A stretch of 64,000 bases of DNA from Sphagnum compactum (Eukaryota > Bryophyta > Sphagnopsida > Sphagnales): the NCBI GenBank assembly GCA_965153455.1, contig OZ234494.1, forward strand, positions 2,108,001-2,172,000, read 5' to 3'. Positions within the stretch are counted from its first letter, which is position 1. Every line of letters begins with the position of its first letter. Below, piece by piece: positions 23,090 to 36,295 of the stretch. The notes under the pieces are model-generated. The model was not told where the DNA came from, did no database searches, and saw nothing but the letters and a program-made list of their open reading frames with translations. Position numbers and translations under genes: made by a program.

Positions 23090-23965
23090 TTGTTTGTTTT
23101 CTTTGTCAGGTTGAGATCTCCCAAACTACAATGCCCCCACCAGGCTCTTCTTACCATTGTAAAGCCCTCACTGCGTAGAGATGCACCCCAGTGCTTTCAT
23201 AATATTTAGACATATGGTGCAAGAGTTATTGAATATTGAACAATTATGTGTTTGAAAATTCATAAAATCAAAACCAAAAACATTTAGGTAAATTTGGGTG
23301 TGGTATTGGTATTGTTGGAAGGCCCTCAATGAGGAGAATTTTATGGAGTTAATTTCATAATATCTAGACTTGAGGTGTGGGAGATATTGAATTTTTTTGT
23401 TACTTTGTCATTGGAAATTCAACTAGATTACAAAAACTGATAAAGGAACAAGAAATTAGTTGAGTAACAAGTTCACATTTGGTCCAAAGGCACAAGCATC
23501 GTAGTCTATCCATTAAGTAATATCCTAAAAAGGAAGATAGTAATTGTCAAAGAAAAATAAAAATATCCTAAAAAGCAAACCAAATTAGTCCGTCCTCTTG
23601 GTTAAGGGTTAAGGACTTAGGTTGTTTGTGTGTTTTGTTTGCCACATTAAGATCAAAATTGCAATGACCCACACCCCACCCCCCCCCCCCCCCCATCATG
23701 CACTTGGTATCTTTGGAAAGCCCTTATTGGATATGGATGCATCAAGGTGATTTCATAATGTTTAGACCTACGATGCAAAAGTTATTGAATATTAAACATT
23801 TTTTTCATTGAGATTTTAATAAAATCAAAATTTTAAAATTAGGGAAATTGGAGTGCATTCATGGCATAGTTAGAAAACCCTCAATGAGTGGGATTTTATG
23901 GATGAGATTTTGTAAGTTTTAGACCTAGGATGCACCCCAAACTAATTAATATGGATCTCACTAAC
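23090..23965 (+). repeat. Diverged tandem modules
   Basis: A module with a TTTCATAATATTTAGACATATGG-type block followed by GAG(T/A)TATTGAA occurs near 23196, 23358, 23748 and 23910, each preceded by a CCCTCA(A/C)TGAG-like block. Spacing is about 160 within each pair. A related single block is at 5740-5830. The second pair contains a C run (about 23678-23694). The text looks LTR-derived, but no element ends are visible. Confidence 0.6.
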
Positions 23966-26900
23966 TTAGCATACAAAATAAATTAGCACATTCACCTACA
24001 CAAAATATCCATGCTATTAACTTACTAATCTTTGCAAAGATACATAAGAGCCTTTTGAATGTTCAATACAATAACGTAGAGCAAATTTGACCTCAAAATT
24101 TGTGTGAAATAAGGAGATTCAGTGCTCACAATTGAAATTGAAGCAAACAAGGCTTGGAGAGCATGCGCATTCTACCTGGGGCAATTGTAAGAGCAAATCA
24201 AAATGGTGAAGGGGAGCACAAACAGACATTAAACATGTCATGATGTATTTCATGCAAAACAGGGCTTAGATAAGTGAGAGGTCCATAGATTATATGTAAT
24301 TTTTCCTTGAAGGCAAATTACACACACTATGCAAAGAGAACCTCACACTTGAACTGACAGTCATTTAAGATTAAGGTATTTCCCCATTGAACATCAGGTG
24401 CCACTTCAGATGTCACCTATATTTTCATTTAACATTGATTTTGCATCAAGTGTGAATGCACCATTAGCCATTCAAATAGGCCACTAGCTATATGTAAGTG
24501 CTAAAATCCCCCCTTTGGAATATATCCCCTAATACCAAGTGAAGGACACTCCTAATGGCAAATGGCACCTACGACAACAACCCACCCAAAAAAAGAAAAA
24601 AAACTAATTGCAAAAGCTTTTAAGAGCTATTTAATATATATGACCAGTTAAACATGGAGTATGAGCCAACATAAGGTTACTACCTTTAGGGGTTAACCAT
24701 GATGGCCTAAGGGCTGACGTCACTTCATCACATAATCACATTTGTGAACCCTTTGCTTTATTAGCTTCGCCTAAACAAAGAGACGTTCCTGTTTATGTGG
24801 GTACAAATTTGGCTTGAAATGGAGATTAGTTTGTTGGCGACAGGTAGAGACCCATTTACGTTTTATATGAATTGTTTTTAATTTTATATGCACGATGCAT
24901 TCAATTTACATACCCATGTTACAAGGTTCTGTCATTTACCATGATTTTGTTTGAAATTGTCATCAAATGCAAAGCCATTCAACTATAAGCTATTTGTTCT
25001 AAGCATGTCATTTAGATGGGTGTCTTGCCTTTATTGGCTCACATTTTCATTTCATTCCTAGTTGAATTTGCTTCATTTCAATTGATGGTTCTGATTCCTC
25101 GGTACAGTAACATCATTCATTTTGTTGATTTAATTCATGCCCACTATTATATTGGTCAGATGTGATTGAAAACACTCCAAACCTTTCCAATATTGCAAAA
25201 GAGTTTAGGATATTCATCAAATTTTTCTTACTTTGTCTCCCTTTTTTTTATCCTGGTCTTGTCTTCTTCAAACTACTCTTTGCTCTTCAAACATCAACAT
25301 AGCTTTTAAAAGATTTTCCATCATTGGGATTTGCTAATGAAACTAAGTTCAACTACGTTTTGTACTTCTCTTTTGCATCAATATGGAACGAATATGGTAG
25401 ACATTGTTGATAATGCAAAAGATCAAAAAATATTGGGCGATAGGCGAGCTTGTCCCTTAGATGTTGAATCCATTGAATAGTTAGCTTCCAATGTCCAAGG
25501 TGTTTGTCCCAAATGAACTAGGTGATAGAATTGGTTATATTGTTGCCATTACCACCAACTTGTTGTCAATCCCACTTAACATTACCAATTCATAGCAATA
25601 TGTAATGGTATGATCCCATTACTTTAAGTAGCCCTATGCTTGCACCTTTACATTGCTTCATATTTTTTCCATTAAAGAATCATCTTGAAGCTTGGTTTGA
25701 TGGATGTTGGAAAAGGATTTTTTTTAGTATCCCTATGGTGAAAGCATGATAAAGTATTAAAAAATGTAGTTATCTCCAAGGTAGTAAAAAAAATGGCCTA
25801 GTTTTTGACATAAGTAGAAGAAAGTAAATTTAAAATAATTTAAAATAATATAATAAAAGCATGGTGCTTTTCTTTGAATTTATAGTGATGTGATTACAAA
25901 ATTTGAAAAACTTTGGCACAATAAAAGTAAATAGCAAGTATGTTTGAAAATGACTGGTCAATTTGACCTACTTTTCCATTAAAAGTTTGATGTATTTTAC
26001 TATAATATTTAAACATTAAAAACTTACAAGTATATTTTTAAGCTACATCATGTTGAAAATGGAAAATATTCAATAATTCATTTACTTTCACCTGCTTGTA
26101 CAAGTTTGGACAACCTAAAAAATAGGAAAAAATACATTTATTTTTAAAAATCTATTTGAATGCATATTATATATGTGATTAATCAACATTAAGGTGATAA
26201 GATTAAAGATTATTTTCATGTTGATCATTAAATAAAAAAACATTTCTACTTTAAGTACATTAAAACTTGTTTATAACTTCTTCTTTTTTGTGACAAGGAA
26301 CAAAAATTGTCTACTTTATCGTGTTTCTAGGCCTTCTAAATATGTAATTTTTGGCATGCAATAATAATGCATGGCATACACCCCCAAACACCTTGCTTCA
26401 AATTCTAACTTCCCACAGCCTTGCAAATTATTGAAGGTAGTGTGACTAAATAGAATGTTGTAAACCAAATATTCCCAAATGTCATCGTCTTTGAATTTTC
26501 ACAACTCTTCAAAGTTTACCAATTTGATCATTGTATTTAAAACTAATGGAGCAAAACCCACAAAAAGACAAGTATGCAACCAATAGATCAAATAATATGT
26601 TCATGATTTTGGAATTAGTATACATTCTATGTTCCTTGAAAATGTGCACATAATCACTCAAAGAATAAGGCTTGAATTTTGCTACCTCTATCGTTGTGTG
26701 GATTGTTATTGGTCACATGTCTTGATTGCAAATGAAATATCAAATGGAAATTTGGTAAAATTCTCACCCTTGCACATCTTCAACTTTTTCCAATGCATAT
26801 TTCTTCACAAAGTATGCATGTATGGTGTTTTGATTAAAATTTATTCAATTTTCCATAATGTTGGTTTTCATTACAACTTTGAATTGAACAACATGTTAGT

Positions 26901-26999
26901 TATCATGTTTCCCATTATCACTATTTCATATTGATCCTCCTCCTTAATGTCAATAATTTTCTTCAGCTATTGAATTCTTATGTGTGCATCATCAATTTG
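23966..26999. other. AT-rich stretch without a gene
   Basis: Strongly AT-rich. A 101-codon frame at 26629-26934 is Phe/Ile-rich and resembles no family I know. Confidence 0.5.
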
Positions 27000-27420
27000 T
27001 TAATTGTATTCTTTCACATGATCAAAATGTCATCACAACATTGATGCCTAACCTTCTTCAAGCATATATGCCACTTCAACATCCTAAATGTGATAATATT
27101 TTTCATGTCCTTATATTTTTGAAATAATAATAATGTTTTTCCTTTTGGAGTTCTTGATTTTTTTGTTTAATTTATAATATGAAATACTTCAACTTCTCCA
27201 CCATTATATGGAGTTCTTAATTGCACTCCTTGTGTGAACTCAAGAGGTCCTTATCCTTTTAATTTTTCTCTAAATTAACTTTTTGTTTTGTCCTTAATAA
27301 TGTTTTCAACAATGTAGCCATGTTTTTCATCACATCTTTGAACTTTACATATTCCTCTCCTACATCAACTTCAACTCTTGTGATGCTTGAAGAAATTTCT
27401 CAGTAACTTATTTCCTTTGC
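27000..27420 (-). pseudogene. Possible coiled-coil ORF relic
   Basis: The minus strand reads as Lys/Glu-rich pieces such as KNMATLLKTLLRTKQK and VEKLKYF with KQKNQELQKEK, broken by several stops. The flavour matches the accessory ORF relic at 54.6-57.4 kb. It is AT-rich DNA where such composition can arise by chance, so support is weak. Confidence 0.25.
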
Positions 27421-27899
27421 TATTTGAAACCATAGATTGTATCATTTAATTACACTTTCTTTTCCTCTTGTTGTTTGAATATTGCAAAAATTCATTAATT
27501 TTCAATATTCACTTTCTTGCTACTTTCAAGTTCAATAGGATCAATATGAGATGTTGAGATCTCCCATTTTGTGACATTTTTAAATATTTTGCAACCTTTC
27601 ATTTGAGGTTGCGACAAAAAAATAAAACAATCATGGAACCATGATAGAATAAAATGCAAATTTGGCTCCAAGTGGATGGGATTTATCCAAAGGCTTCAAA
27701 CAAAGTCCCATAACATCATCAATGAAGGCATTGACATTTCTTTGAAGTGCGGGAAAGTCTCACGACCCTAACCTATGTGCACGAACAATTAATATGATCA
27801 ATGACAAAAAATCCTTCCCAAGATGAAGGAAAGCACAATACTTCCTTCTAAATCAGGCCATGAAAATGGTTGAGGTGTGGAGCAAAGGCTTTTATGTAA

Positions 27900-28910
27900 A
27901 CACATTCCTAGAAAATGTGGGAGTCAAAGGGAGGCGTTCCCATGAGTTCCAAGTTGAACCCCCATTTTGCGAATTAGATTAAGTCCCAAGGTATTTTGAA
28001 TATTTGGATCAAGGTTTTTGTCAATCAAACCTTTTCCAATTGGGCTTTCTTTAGACCATCTAAAAGGTTTCAAACAGTAATACACAAAAATGGGATCACA
28101 TTGTCAAAGCACAAATCTATAACATATGTTATCGTCATTTCAAAAGTTGGGAATCAAATTATCAAAATGATTCCTAACAACTTAAATAGCAATTTGATGG
28201 GTTAAATCAAGTTTGATTGAAGAACTTGATGCAAATTGGGAAAGTGTTTTTCAAAGGATATAGTTGATAGACCTTTAGATGGTTGAATTTGGATGCATTT
28301 TGAAGAAGTCATGAATTTTTTTAGCATTCATGAATCAAATTTTGGAATTTTTAAAAAATAATTCAAGAATCCCACATTTATTCTCATTTCAATGTAGATT
28401 TTATAGGGAATTACAAAGTATATTATAAGGAGGAGAATGATGACTCAATCCAAATCCGTATATTGTGATGAATTATGTGAATCATTGTGGTTTTTGCATG
28501 CATCATTTTGGTTCCAAATGCATTAACCATCCTCCATGTTTAGTTTGACCAATTTGATGTGATCGCAACCCCAATTAGTGTGTGGAAAGCACTATGACTC
28601 CCAAGTTGAACTCCTATTTTGGGAGTTGGAAGTCCCAAGGTGACTTTAATCTTTAGACCAATGTTTGTGGGATTAAGCCTTGCGCAAATTGGTTGAGTTG
28701 TTTGGATCATTGAAAACGTCTCAAAAAATATTACAATAAAATGGGGACTCATTAACACAATAAGGATTTGTGGCATAAGTTAAATGGTCATTTCAAGGGT
28801 CATGAATTAATTTGTCAAAATGATTCCCAACCACTTAAATGACAATTTGAGAGTCAAATCCAATCTAATTGAAAAGTTTGATATGACAAATTGGAAAGTT
28901 ATTGTTAAGA
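27900..28910 (+). repeat. Two diverged direct repeats (about 330 bp each)
   Basis: The blocks at about 27930-28250 and 28590-28910 share order: CCAAGTTGAAC, CCCAAGGT, AAACCTTTTCCAATTGGG-like, AAAATGGG, ATTATCAAAATGATTCC, AACCACTTAAATGACAATTTG. They resemble LTR text of the window's other families. It may be a tandem LTR relic or a duplicated fragment. Confidence 0.6.
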
Positions 28911-30999
28911 ACTAAAGGATTAAATTTTTAATTGCTAGTTTTTAGTATCAAGGAGAAAGTATCCTTGGTCGTACCACTAGGAACCACCTTAAGGAATGGT
29001 TAAAGAATAAAAATTGGCCAAATAATATTCTTAAGCAATTTCTTTAAATACATTGACAAGTTGAGCTAAAGATGCAGATAAGTAATTGGTTTTTCAGTAC
29101 GTAAAAAGTCAGAAAATGATAAAGAATGTTTAGTGTGGAGGAGACTCTAATTTGTTTTTTCTAAATTATTTGTTTATTTTCTTTCCATTGCATAGAGAAT
29201 TTTAAACTGTTTGTTAGGACTTATGCAAACCCTACAACAATCGTGTGGACATGTGGTAAAACAATACATTACAATATAAGGTTGACCTTAAGCGCGGACA
29301 TGATCACCAAACAAAGTTTTGGGAGCCAACAAGAAGACCACCGATATTTCAAAAGTAGCTTTAAACAAATAAAACCACACGGTGCTCCAAAGATTTTTTC
29401 CACCTTCAGCTATATATGCATGAACATTGGAGATCCTTGATGGTTGATGAAACTCACATTGAATTGCATCATGGGACTACAAGTAATACACAAATATGTT
29501 CAATAATTTTTAAGCCAGATATACATGGTTGTCTTATCAAATATGAATTGACCAAACAACTAAGCATGTTGCTTTCGGGAAAAGCAGCTGAGCGTAATTT
29601 CAATGGATTCCATGATTGTGCAAAGTCGGCTGAGGTAGGCGATGCATGCGTCTCTAATGAGAAAGTGGACTTTTACTGAAAGTGGCGCAGATAAGCATGT
29701 TGGTTGTTTGCTAAGGCGGCTTACAGCGCTGTCACTGGCTCCATGACTCTACAAAGCGGCTCAGATTCTTACTTCCATGTACGTTGCTTGTCTGAATTTA
29801 TTTTTAGTGTGCTGCACAATGGGGCCCCTGAGCACAACCATTTTTTTCTGCCGATTCATCATTGTTATCCTTAAGTTTACTTTTAAAAACCCTTGCCAAC
29901 ATTAGAATTGGAGTACCCAAGCTATCACCATGACAACTTTTCCATGTGTTTTCTTAAGGGGCCCAAAGCTCCCATGCACTTTCCTACTCAGTCATTGCCA
30001 TATTTCCCTTTCATCCCACACAGGAAGCAACATTTTTGCTGGTTGCACCGACCTCACAATTCCTGTTTGTTTTTTGAAACTTTACTTTTAGCCCACCAAA
30101 CCCTCTCCCCCTCCCTCAAAATGGACCCCACGTCTTTTGGTTTTAAAGCATCAGCCAACTGACAGCACCTTAAACCTCCCTGCACCCTCACACTTAACAT
30201 AACTAGCTACTTTCACAAACATGTATGATGGCAACTCCTCAGTCCTCAAGTAGCCCGCTAAAACATTCAGGCAATCATCAGCTTCCTAGAAGAGCAACTT
30301 GGTCCTCATGAATGGGAAACTCTTCATGCAACCTTTCAAACCGTAGTGAGAACCAAAGACCCTGAAAGGTGATACTTGTGAAAATCCTTACACTTAATAA
30401 TAAACTAGCAAACATCAAATGAACCAAACTTGAAAATTATTTCATGTCATTATACTGAGTAGCATTCTGTGCGTTGTCACAAATTCCATATTCAGCTAAA
30501 GATGAATAATTCGCATGTGAGGATCCAAGAAGGCATCTTTGCATTTTGTGGCATCAGCAAACCCCTGTTATTGTCACTTGGTCCCTTCACACAACGGTTG
30601 TGTTGTTCTTTTACTCTAAAACCTTCATTGCTTCATTCAAGAAAGGGGAGATAGGAGTCAGATGCTGAAATTGTGAATGTTCAGGGGGTTTAAAAGAAGA
30701 GGAGACTTGAGAGGACCTTGTGACGGCCAAACCATAGCAATAGAAAAGACAAAATATATACTTCCTATGAATAAGGTTTAAATATAACCATTGTGGTTCT
30801 CAACAAAATGGTTGACAACATAAACCACCCCCATGTTGAAAGCCTGCCACTAACTTGTATAACAATTGGCAAATAATATGGGAGATGTAGTATTCATCCC
30901 TAGACATGGCAGCTTGTTGTAAGTTCCAATTCCCCAACCCATCAATATATACCATTGTCTAGTTTCAAATAGGTGACTAACTCCATGAACTCGGGGTCT
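28911..30999. other. Stretch with two unassigned overlapping frames
   Basis: Frames at 29243-29440 and 29416-29679 (plus strand) overlap by 25 bases and have fairly protein-like composition (for example VDETHIELHHGTTSNTQ and GKAAERNFNGFHDCAKSAE). I do not recognise either. They may be exon or retroelement remnants. The remainder shows nothing. Confidence 0.35.
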
Positions 31000-31345
31000 C
31001 AAATGGAGGGTAAAGCCCCAGGATAGGGGCATTCCCAAAAGAAGCAGCCTAGGATGAGGTGGAGTCAAGTCCAGCCCTGCATTTTGGGAACGTCCCCCAC
31101 CCATGGGATTTAACCATTGTAAAGCACAAGGCAAATGTTATTTTAAACCTAACCATACATGATCATGAGGTGTAGGAGGACAAGGGTTCTTATGCCTACC
31201 ACTTGAGAGAGGGAGGGATCTTAGTCAACGTAAGATTCATTGTAGACCTTTCCACTCTTTAAGGAGATTCCTCCTCTTTTCTAGGAGTTGATCTTTACAA
31301 ATATAAGGTGACCTCCAAATACATTAGGAAATTTTTTTGGGTGCT
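31000..31345 (+). repeat. Hairpin repeat family A, fuller copy
   Basis: Contains GGGGCATTCCCAAAAG, GGGATTTAACCATTGTAAAG, GTTCTTATGCCTACCACTTG, GAGGGAGGGATCTTA, CTCTTTAAGGAG and CCTCCAAATACATTAGGAAA. The first block and CCAAAATGCAGGG-type text form an extra inner hairpin. Confidence 0.65.
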
Positions 31346-31739
31346 GTGGACTTGAGTAAGTAGCTCATAATTGGCCAATTTGCCAGTGGCAGACACCTTT
31401 ATCTGCACAAATACTTGGTCCTTCCCTTCCAAGCACCCGTTAATTTAGCACCTGATCATTGGGTCACATAACTTACTCTTTTGCCCTTCATTTTTCTCAA
31501 GATACTTGCAATTCTCTCCTCAGACCCTACAGGGTCAATGTGCTTGATATTGTTGTAAGAGTTCTTTGAAAACTGATAAACTTTGACCTTCTGAACTGTT
31601 CATTGCCATGAATAATATTCTCAGCAAAGAGTTGAATATTGAATAACTTTGCAAATTGAATTTAAGGTAAATTGGAAAAATATAGAGTATGAGTTGCACA
31701 TTTCCAAGTGAATGGTAACAATATTGCATAAAAACAAAC

Positions 31740-31870
31740 AAAAAGTCTTTAGATGCAAAGCCCTGTGAGAAATTTCCTAGTGTATTTGGAGGGCATTTTA
31801 AACATATGAATATCCTTTCTAGAAAAGAGGAAGGATCTTATGCCTACTCCTTAAGAGGAGAGTAGGAGCA
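31740..31870 (-). repeat. Hairpin repeat family A, inverted piece
   Basis: AGAAATTTCCTAGTGTATTTGG then GAGGGCATTTTA and GGATCTTATGCCTACTCCTT match the complement of the right half of the family. Confidence 0.6.
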
Positions 31871-32424
31871 AACTTACCCCTATTTGAAGTAGCATCACAC
31901 CTGGTGTTATCTTGGTGGCAAGTCAATGGCAAAGAAATCATTTAAAACTTTATTTTCACATTTCTTAATAAACACAAATGTGGCATCCTTGATTGGCAAT
32001 TGTTGACAAGTTAGTGATAAATCAATGTTTAGCTAACACCTAAACTTGTTCAAAACATAGATGTTATTGAAAAGTTTGGTGTTAATTTGAAGCACCCCAA
32101 AATGAGCTTGTAACTTGGTGGTGACACAGCGCCACCATTTCCCACCCCTTCAAGCCTTCTCCTTAATTCCTAATGTTCAGCGCCTTCTAACATTGTATCC
32201 TTGACTTACCATTATATAGTTTGTCTGAATGCAACACACGGAATTGGCACTTATAGACAATGTTGTTACCTAACAACAACCCAGGTGTCAATAGATGGAA
32301 TGATCATGTTAGATGAAGGTAAGAAAGGTGATCATAGTTGACCAAGTGGCACTTCAAGAGATGATAACTAGGTGTTACTGAAAATAACAACTGACCACTC
32401 TATAACACTGAGTGTCATGCTACC

Positions 32425-32655
32425 TTTAAAGATGTAAGATCCCTTCCACTATTAAGGAGTAGGCATGAGAAACCTCCTGATCTTCAGACTCGTGACTTAT
32501 GTATGTTAAGGCTCATGATAATGCTTGCCTTGTGCTTTACAAAACAAAGACCCCAGAACATTCTGAAGATGCAGGCCAAGACTTGGGTACAGCCTTACTC
32601 TTAAGCCCCTTCTTTTGGGGAATGCCCCCACCCTAGGGCTTTAACCTACACTAGA
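32425..32655 (-). repeat. Hairpin repeat family A, inverted piece 2
   Basis: TAAGATCCCTTCCACTATTA, AAGGAGTAGGCATGAG, GCCTTGTGCTTTACAAAACA and GGGGAATGCCCCCACCCTAG are the family blocks in reverse order. Confidence 0.55.
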
Positions 32656-35600
32656 TATAATTGTCTCCTACAACATGAGATTTCACTCCAGAATCTATGG
32701 GAGGGTAATCTTACAGTTTTGCAACTTTAAATCACATGTCAAAGTATATACTAGATACCTGTGAACTTACTTTCTATAAGATACTTTCATCGGCTTAGAG
32801 CATCCTCACTGGAGCACTGCACATTGATGTGATGAAGAACAATATTCTTAGAGCATGGTCGGTGTGCAAATCACGTTTTGGATGAAAACAATAAAAACTT
32901 GCCAGGGTGAGGCAGTAAAAAGACTTTGGGTTAGCATTTTTGCTAACACCTGGTCTTGATTGGTGAGATGGATTGACTGGTCCAGGTGGTTTGCTATTAG
33001 TAATCTCATCTCTTTTAGGATGCCATTTTCATGTTTATGGGTGGAGCTTTGGAAGAAGTAAATAAGTAATCTTGGTGAGAAGTCATATTGAAGGCTCAAA
33101 TATTGAGTACGGGTGGAACTGCTCATAGCTTAAGAATTTTGTGGATGGTTAAAATTTGTGGTTCTTTGTCCTTCAACTAAGGGTTGTTGATGTGTTGTTG
33201 ATGTGGCTCTTTTCCGCTGTTCTCGAATGCCATTGTCACTGCGAGTGCTGTCCTCGTAAACAGCATTCTCAAATGGCACCAATGCCTTGTCAGTACTGGC
33301 CCCCTTACCCTACACTTAACGCTTTGAAGTGGGTGGTAAGGAGTAAGTACTCACTGTAGAAAGAAAGCCACATGGGCATGAGTGGTACCTTGCGTCCCAC
33401 CTCTATTTGTACATGGGATGGCACATGGGCGTGGAAGGTGCAATTGCTGCAATTGGAGCCCAAAGCCCAACCGCAAAACCCAAGGGCCGACTGAATGCAA
33501 TCTCTGGAGTCTGACCTGAAACAACGCATTGTAATGTGTGCTTGGTGCTACTGTGCCTGAACACTGCCGGCCCCCTGAGATATTTCAAATGGAACAATTT
33601 CAAAGTTCAAGAGTGTGATTCGCATCTTTTCAGGTGGGGGCATCTACTGATAATTTGAGTAACAAACAAATTTGATGCTCATGCAGTGTGTCCGAGTATC
33701 GACCCAAGTGATTCTTGTTGCGGTTCAAACACCACCAGAAATCTGCTCAATCATCTCCACTTTGGCGTCCGCGCGTGCCCCGTACTCTGTTGAATGTTTC
33801 TCGATGTATGTGTAGGTAACATAAAGCTTCAAAACTGCTGGAATAGTCTCGTGGGAGACATCTGATTCTTTTCATAATAAAGTGGTGGAATAGTATCTAG
33901 CATTTTTAATATAGAGATGCCATCAAGCAGTCATTTTTGTGGATGCAAAATTTCGCACAAACACAAAAAAAAATTTAAATACTTCTATCGCATATTCCCT
34001 CTCCTTTGCGAAACTTTTGCCAAATTCTGAAATTTTCAACTCAGATTTTGGTTTGTTGGCATTTTAACACATTTTTTTGCTGTTTAGATAGGTTATAGGA
34101 ACTTTCCATCATTTATTTTACTGCCTGAATCCCTCTTGGGTATGCTCACTACTAACTTTAGTTTCAAAAATTGGGGGAAAAAAAAAAAAAAAAACCCCCG
34201 CTACCATCAAGCAGTCAGAGAAATTTCCTAGTGTATTTATTTAAGATGGCACCTTATATTTGCCAATAATCCACCTTCCGCCTACAAGAGGCATCTGAGG
34301 TTGAGGCAGCCTCTCACACACCTAGTAGAGTCTAGGAGGTTTAGGTAGGTTCCTCCTGCTGCTACTGCCTCGTGATCTATGTATTTCTAGGCTCATCATG
34401 ATTCATAATGGTTGGTTGCCTCGTGATTTAGGGACATTCTTGAAATGAAGAGGATTCAGCTTATCCTACATCCCTTGTTTCAGGACTGCCCCCACAATGG
34501 GGCCTTACTCTCCACTTAAATGAGAGGATGCAGTTGTTCTCCACTGATGATCTAGTCCCCATTTGTCTTGAGAGTGTAGTGTCTCTTGGATTTGTATTTC
34601 GGATCACAGCTTGGCCAAATGTAAAAATAAGTATATAATAGTGGCGCCAAGGCACCCTCACAAACTATCAAAAACATGGTTTAGTTGGTGCCTGGCCACC
34701 TATCGCAGCTCTTGAGCTCTCTCAAGAGCTGATAGTTGACACACACATGAACCTAGAACAGGGCAGACTGCCTCACGAGATGCAGATCCGACTGAAGTAG
34801 GCTAAAAAAATGCAAACTTTCTGCTTGGCTGTATCAGGCAGAGGCGTGCCTGCCTCCAAAGCTCCCACCTCTCTGCCCTGTCCAGAAAAGAAAGGGCCAT
34901 GCAAACCTAAACCTTTTCATAGAAAAAAGTTTGATCTTTTTTTATGAAGCTCCCTTATAGTCCCTCATCCGCCATAGCCACTTTTTCATTGCAAACTGTG
35001 AGCATTACAAACCTCAAATTTTAACTCGGGCAGGTGGAATGGGCAGGCCAATGAAGCGAGCAATTTCAAATATCAACTTGGGCGAGCAGGCAAAACCATT
35101 CATGTGTGCTCATGTGTGCTTTTCGCTTTTGGCTGCCAACGAAGTTGATGACACAAGCTTAACAGAAGCTGAGGCACAGCACCCATGTGCATGTTGCAAG
35201 TGAGACCTTCATTTTACTCATAACTCTAGATATCACTGTTTATCTCTTATTGGCCATATTTCTTCATAAAACAACTGACGCAATCATCTCGCTCACCTGA
35301 TTGGCTGAGAGGACGTGGGTCAGAACCCCTAATCCGTGACCTTCCAGTCATTTCCTACCTACTAAACTCCAGAACCCCGCCCTCGTGGATGATATCTGAA
35401 AACCCTCTTGCTCTTGGATGATGAATAGGAAATTTCAAAATCAAGCCCCGCCCTCATGGATGATATCTCAAAACAAGGTGCAAACATGACAACTAATTGA
35501 TATGACACTTCATAATAACAAGAGAGTAGACAGGTAGGATGCAAGAATCAACCGGGTGATGAAGGTCATCTCGATGACCACAGCAGTTGTTTATGTCTGA

Positions 35601-36295
35601 TAACCGGCTTGAGGCTGCAGGTTCCAAATATAACCTCACTGCTCCTGCGGCTCGGTGATATCCTGTGACCTGTGGCCTCTCACCAGTTACCTAGTCTGTA
35701 AAACTATACTGCTTCTTGGATGAAAACAGCATAACTGCTCTCTTCATGGATGAAAATAACATTCATCATACATCAATTTCTATTATTTCATTAACGACAA
35801 GAATGATTATCAGATACATGAAGAATGACAAAATAAAAACACACACAGAATCTGGAAAAGATGGAATTAATTGATGCTGCAAACTCTGCACTTCATTAGA
35901 AGATACATTGTCTGTCATTTTCTGGAAAAGGAAATTTATTTTTTAAGCTTTGTGTAGAAACAAAAGATTTTGCACAGTTTAGGATTTGGTATACAATTTT
36001 CAACCAGGTAACCTGCGAGAGGTGGCTAGTTATAGTTGAGATGGGGAGTGCCAAGGTATTTCCAGAAACCAATGTGCACAAACCAGTTACCAAGCATAAT
36101 TTGCTCTTCTTAGAATCAAGATGAATGGCCATGCTAAGTCAGAATGACAATCTCTCAATCACTTTTGAATACCAGGAATTTTTAAGGTAACATTAGTCAT
36201 AAACAGTAGCTGGTGTTGGTGGGTTGAAGTTTGAGTTACCTAAGTGGCGATGGGTGTGTTGTTTGTTCCACAAGAATTGGGATGGAATTTGAGTT
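32656..36295. other. Stretch without an established gene
   Basis: Contains a family A piece near 34205-34290 (GAAATTTCCTAGTGTATTTA), a dispersed repeat shared with 1.3-1.5 kb at 32830-33015, and a poly-A/poly-C junction near 34178-34199. Short frames at 33156-33603 are not recognisable. Confidence 0.5.

Noticed and set aside
29416-29679. FtsH-like peptidase fragment (LLSGKAAER)
   Set aside because: Only a few residues resemble the family; the zinc-binding motif and surrounding pattern are missing.
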